A stretch of 64,000 nt of DNA from Alteromonas sp. BL110 (GTDB taxonomy: Bacteria > Pseudomonadota > Gammaproteobacteria > Enterobacterales > Alteromonadaceae). The stretch lies in assembly GCF_003443615.1 (NCBI RefSeq), contig NZ_CP031967.1, positions 3,906,001-3,970,000 of the forward strand. The letters run 5' to 3'. A model generated the notes under the pieces. It did no database searches. It worked only from the letters and a program-made list of their open reading frames with translations, and was not told the origin of the DNA. Shown one piece after another: positions 62,616-64,000 of this stretch; position 1 is the stretch's first letter; each line of letters opens with the position of its first letter. A program made the position numbers and the translations under genes.

Positions 62616-64000
62616 ATGGCGTCAGATAACTTAAAAAAGGCTAACTCAAAAGAGACAGTCACGGTTATATGGTTAAAGCGAGACCTTCGCTTACGTGATC
62701 ACGAGCCTTTTTATCGCGCTGTTCAGGCAGGTGAAAAGCTGCTCCCACTTTTTTGTTGGGAGCCCTCGCTTATTGCAGACCCGCATATGGATATTCGCCA
62801 TTGGCGATTTATGCAACAAAGTATAGATGACATTAACAGCCAATTGCCCGCTCATGCCCGTGTTTTGACCTTGCACTGTGAAGTAATAGAAGCACTTGAA
62901 CTTATTGCTCAAAATTATAACATTGATGCGGTTAGGAGTTACCAAGAAACCGGCCTTTCGGTTACGCATAACCGCGATATTGATGTTGCTAAATATCTGA
63001 TAAATAGATCTATTATGCTCGCTGAATATCAGTATGGTGCAGTAATACGTGGTCTGCCTCATAGAGCACAATGGCAGCAAAACTGGGAGCACCATTTCGC
63101 AACCGCCACCTATGATTTTGATATAGAAACGGCTAATTGGGCTAACTGGCGTGAAATTTCAGACATTTTAAAAGCGTCGAAATCTATTAACGAGATAGCT
63201 GAACTTAAACGGTCATCGCCTGACCTACCCAACTACTGTAGCGGTAATATACACGATAGCGCATTCAAGGGCGAAATGACTGAAATTGAAGTAACACCTA
63301 ATATCGCTTTGATGCAGCCTGGTGGTGAAAAGCGTGCTTGGCAGGTTTTGAAGGATTTTTTCAGTTCTCGTGGACAGTATTATCACCAACATATTTCAAA
63401 ACCTGAGTATGCACGACGCGCATGTTCACGATTAAGCCCTTATCTCGCATGGGGCAACATTTCTATCAAGCAGGTGTATCAAAGCGTTCAGTTGGAAAAA
63501 CAAGCTAAGAAAGCTTTGCCAACATCACAGCGCAAACAGTGGAGTCGCGCCCTATCCGCTCTAACATCCAGACTGCATTGGCACTGCCACTTTATTCAAA
63601 AATTTGAAAGCGAGGCCAGTATAGAGTGGCGCCCGATGAACAGAGCTTATGAACACTTTCCGTTTATAGACGGCCCAGAAGCTGAGCGACGTTTCTATCT
63701 TTGGAGCATTGGACGCACAGGTTACCCTCTAGTAGATGCCTGTATGCGAGCACTACGACAGACTGGATATATTAACTTTCGGATGCGGGCAATGGTAACG
63801 AGTTTTTTGTGTCACCACTTAAACGTGCACTGGCTTAAAGCCGCACATTATCTTGCAACACAGTTTTTAGACTTTGAACCAGGTATCCATTATCCACAAA
63901 TTCAAATGCAGGCGAGTGTCACCGGTATTCATACCGTTCGACTTTATAATCCGGCAACACAGTCACAAAAATTAGACCCTGATGGCGTATTTATTAAGAA
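62616..64000 (+). CDS. Fourth photolyase/cryptochrome family protein (3' end outside window)
   Basis: The frame is open from ATG 62616 to the window edge (461 codons). '[20 protein letters not shown]' begins an antenna-type domain, and later '[20 protein letters not shown]' and '[16 protein letters not shown]' mark the FAD-binding domain. It is different from its three neighbours and I cannot place it in a subclass with certainty. The substrate is therefore not stated. It is likely cotranscribed with the cry-DASH gene. Confidence 0.75.
   Translation, partial: MASDNLKKANSKETVTVIWLKRDLRLRDHEPFYRAVQAGEKLLPLFCWEPSLIADPHMDIRHWRFMQQSIDDINSQLPAHARVLTLHCEVIEALELIAQNYNIDAVRSYQETGLSVTHNRDIDVAKYLINRSIMLAEYQYGAVIRGLPHRAQWQQNWEHHFATATYDFDIETANWANWREISDILKASKSINEIAELKRSSPDLPNYCSGNIHDSAFKGEMTEIEVTPNIALMQPGGEKRAWQVLKDFFSSRGQYYHQHISKPEYARRACSRLSPYLAWGNISIKQVYQSVQLEKQAKKALPTSQRKQWSRALSALTSRLHWHCHFIQKFESEASIEWRPMNRAYEHFPFIDGPEAERRFYLWSIGRTGYPLVDACMRALRQTGYINFRMRAMVTSFLCHHLNVHWLKAAHYLATQFLDFEPGIHYPQIQMQASVTGIHTVRLYNPATQSQKLDPDGVFIK

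Overview
The window reads as part of the chromosome of a marine gammaproteobacterium of the Alteromonas type. The basis is recognition of gene order and protein families: an fnr/uspE/ttcA/cbb3-oxidase block, a petrobactin-type siderophore cluster and a photolyase array. No database search was run.

Region 1 (1-16.4 kb) is the late end of a lambda-like siphophage prophage, all on the + strand. It runs from the major capsid protein through head-tail joining proteins, tail tube, a frameshifted tail assembly chaperone pair, tape measure, tail tip (J-like), and three large receptor-binding or depolymerase genes. It stops at a 57-bp 3' fragment of a tRNA-Leu(UAA) gene, which looks like the attachment site at the prophage end.

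Region 2 (16.5-24.5 kb) holds housekeeping genes: a tRNA acp3U transferase, thiol peroxidase, 3-mercaptopyruvate sulfurtransferase, sirtuin, LysE exporter, a Bax-type glucosaminidase, a patatin-like protein and TtcA.

Region 3 (24.7-37.4 kb) is a microaerobic respiration and iron-storage block. uspE, an Fnr regulator and the cbb3 oxidase genes (ccoNOQP plus ccoH, ccoI, ccoS) are on the - strand, with a perfect FNR box upstream of ccoN. Two bacterioferritin genes follow, each lacking the key residues the other keeps, then a KefB-type transporter.

Region 4 (37.7-45.6 kb) has a glutamate-synthase-like flavoprotein, a cytochrome c lipoprotein, a Usp, and a tyrosine recombinase beside 1.8 kb with no gene. 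That gap is rich in structure: a 34-bp inverted repeat of recombination-site size, a LexA-like box, two copies of a hairpin repeat, a perfect Fur box and intrinsic terminators that may mark a small RNA.

Region 5 (45.8-57.8 kb) is a Fur-boxed asbA-B-C-DE-F operon for petrobactin in which the acyl carrier protein AsbD is fused to AsbE. PepSY/DUF3325/DUF3649-type membrane genes, a membrane acyltransferase and a MATE exporter flank it. No TonB receptor is present.

Region 6 (57.9-64 kb) contains four different cryptochrome/photolyase family genes side by side, plus a DUF2256 zinc protein and a small overlapping ORF. The last photolyase gene runs off the window.
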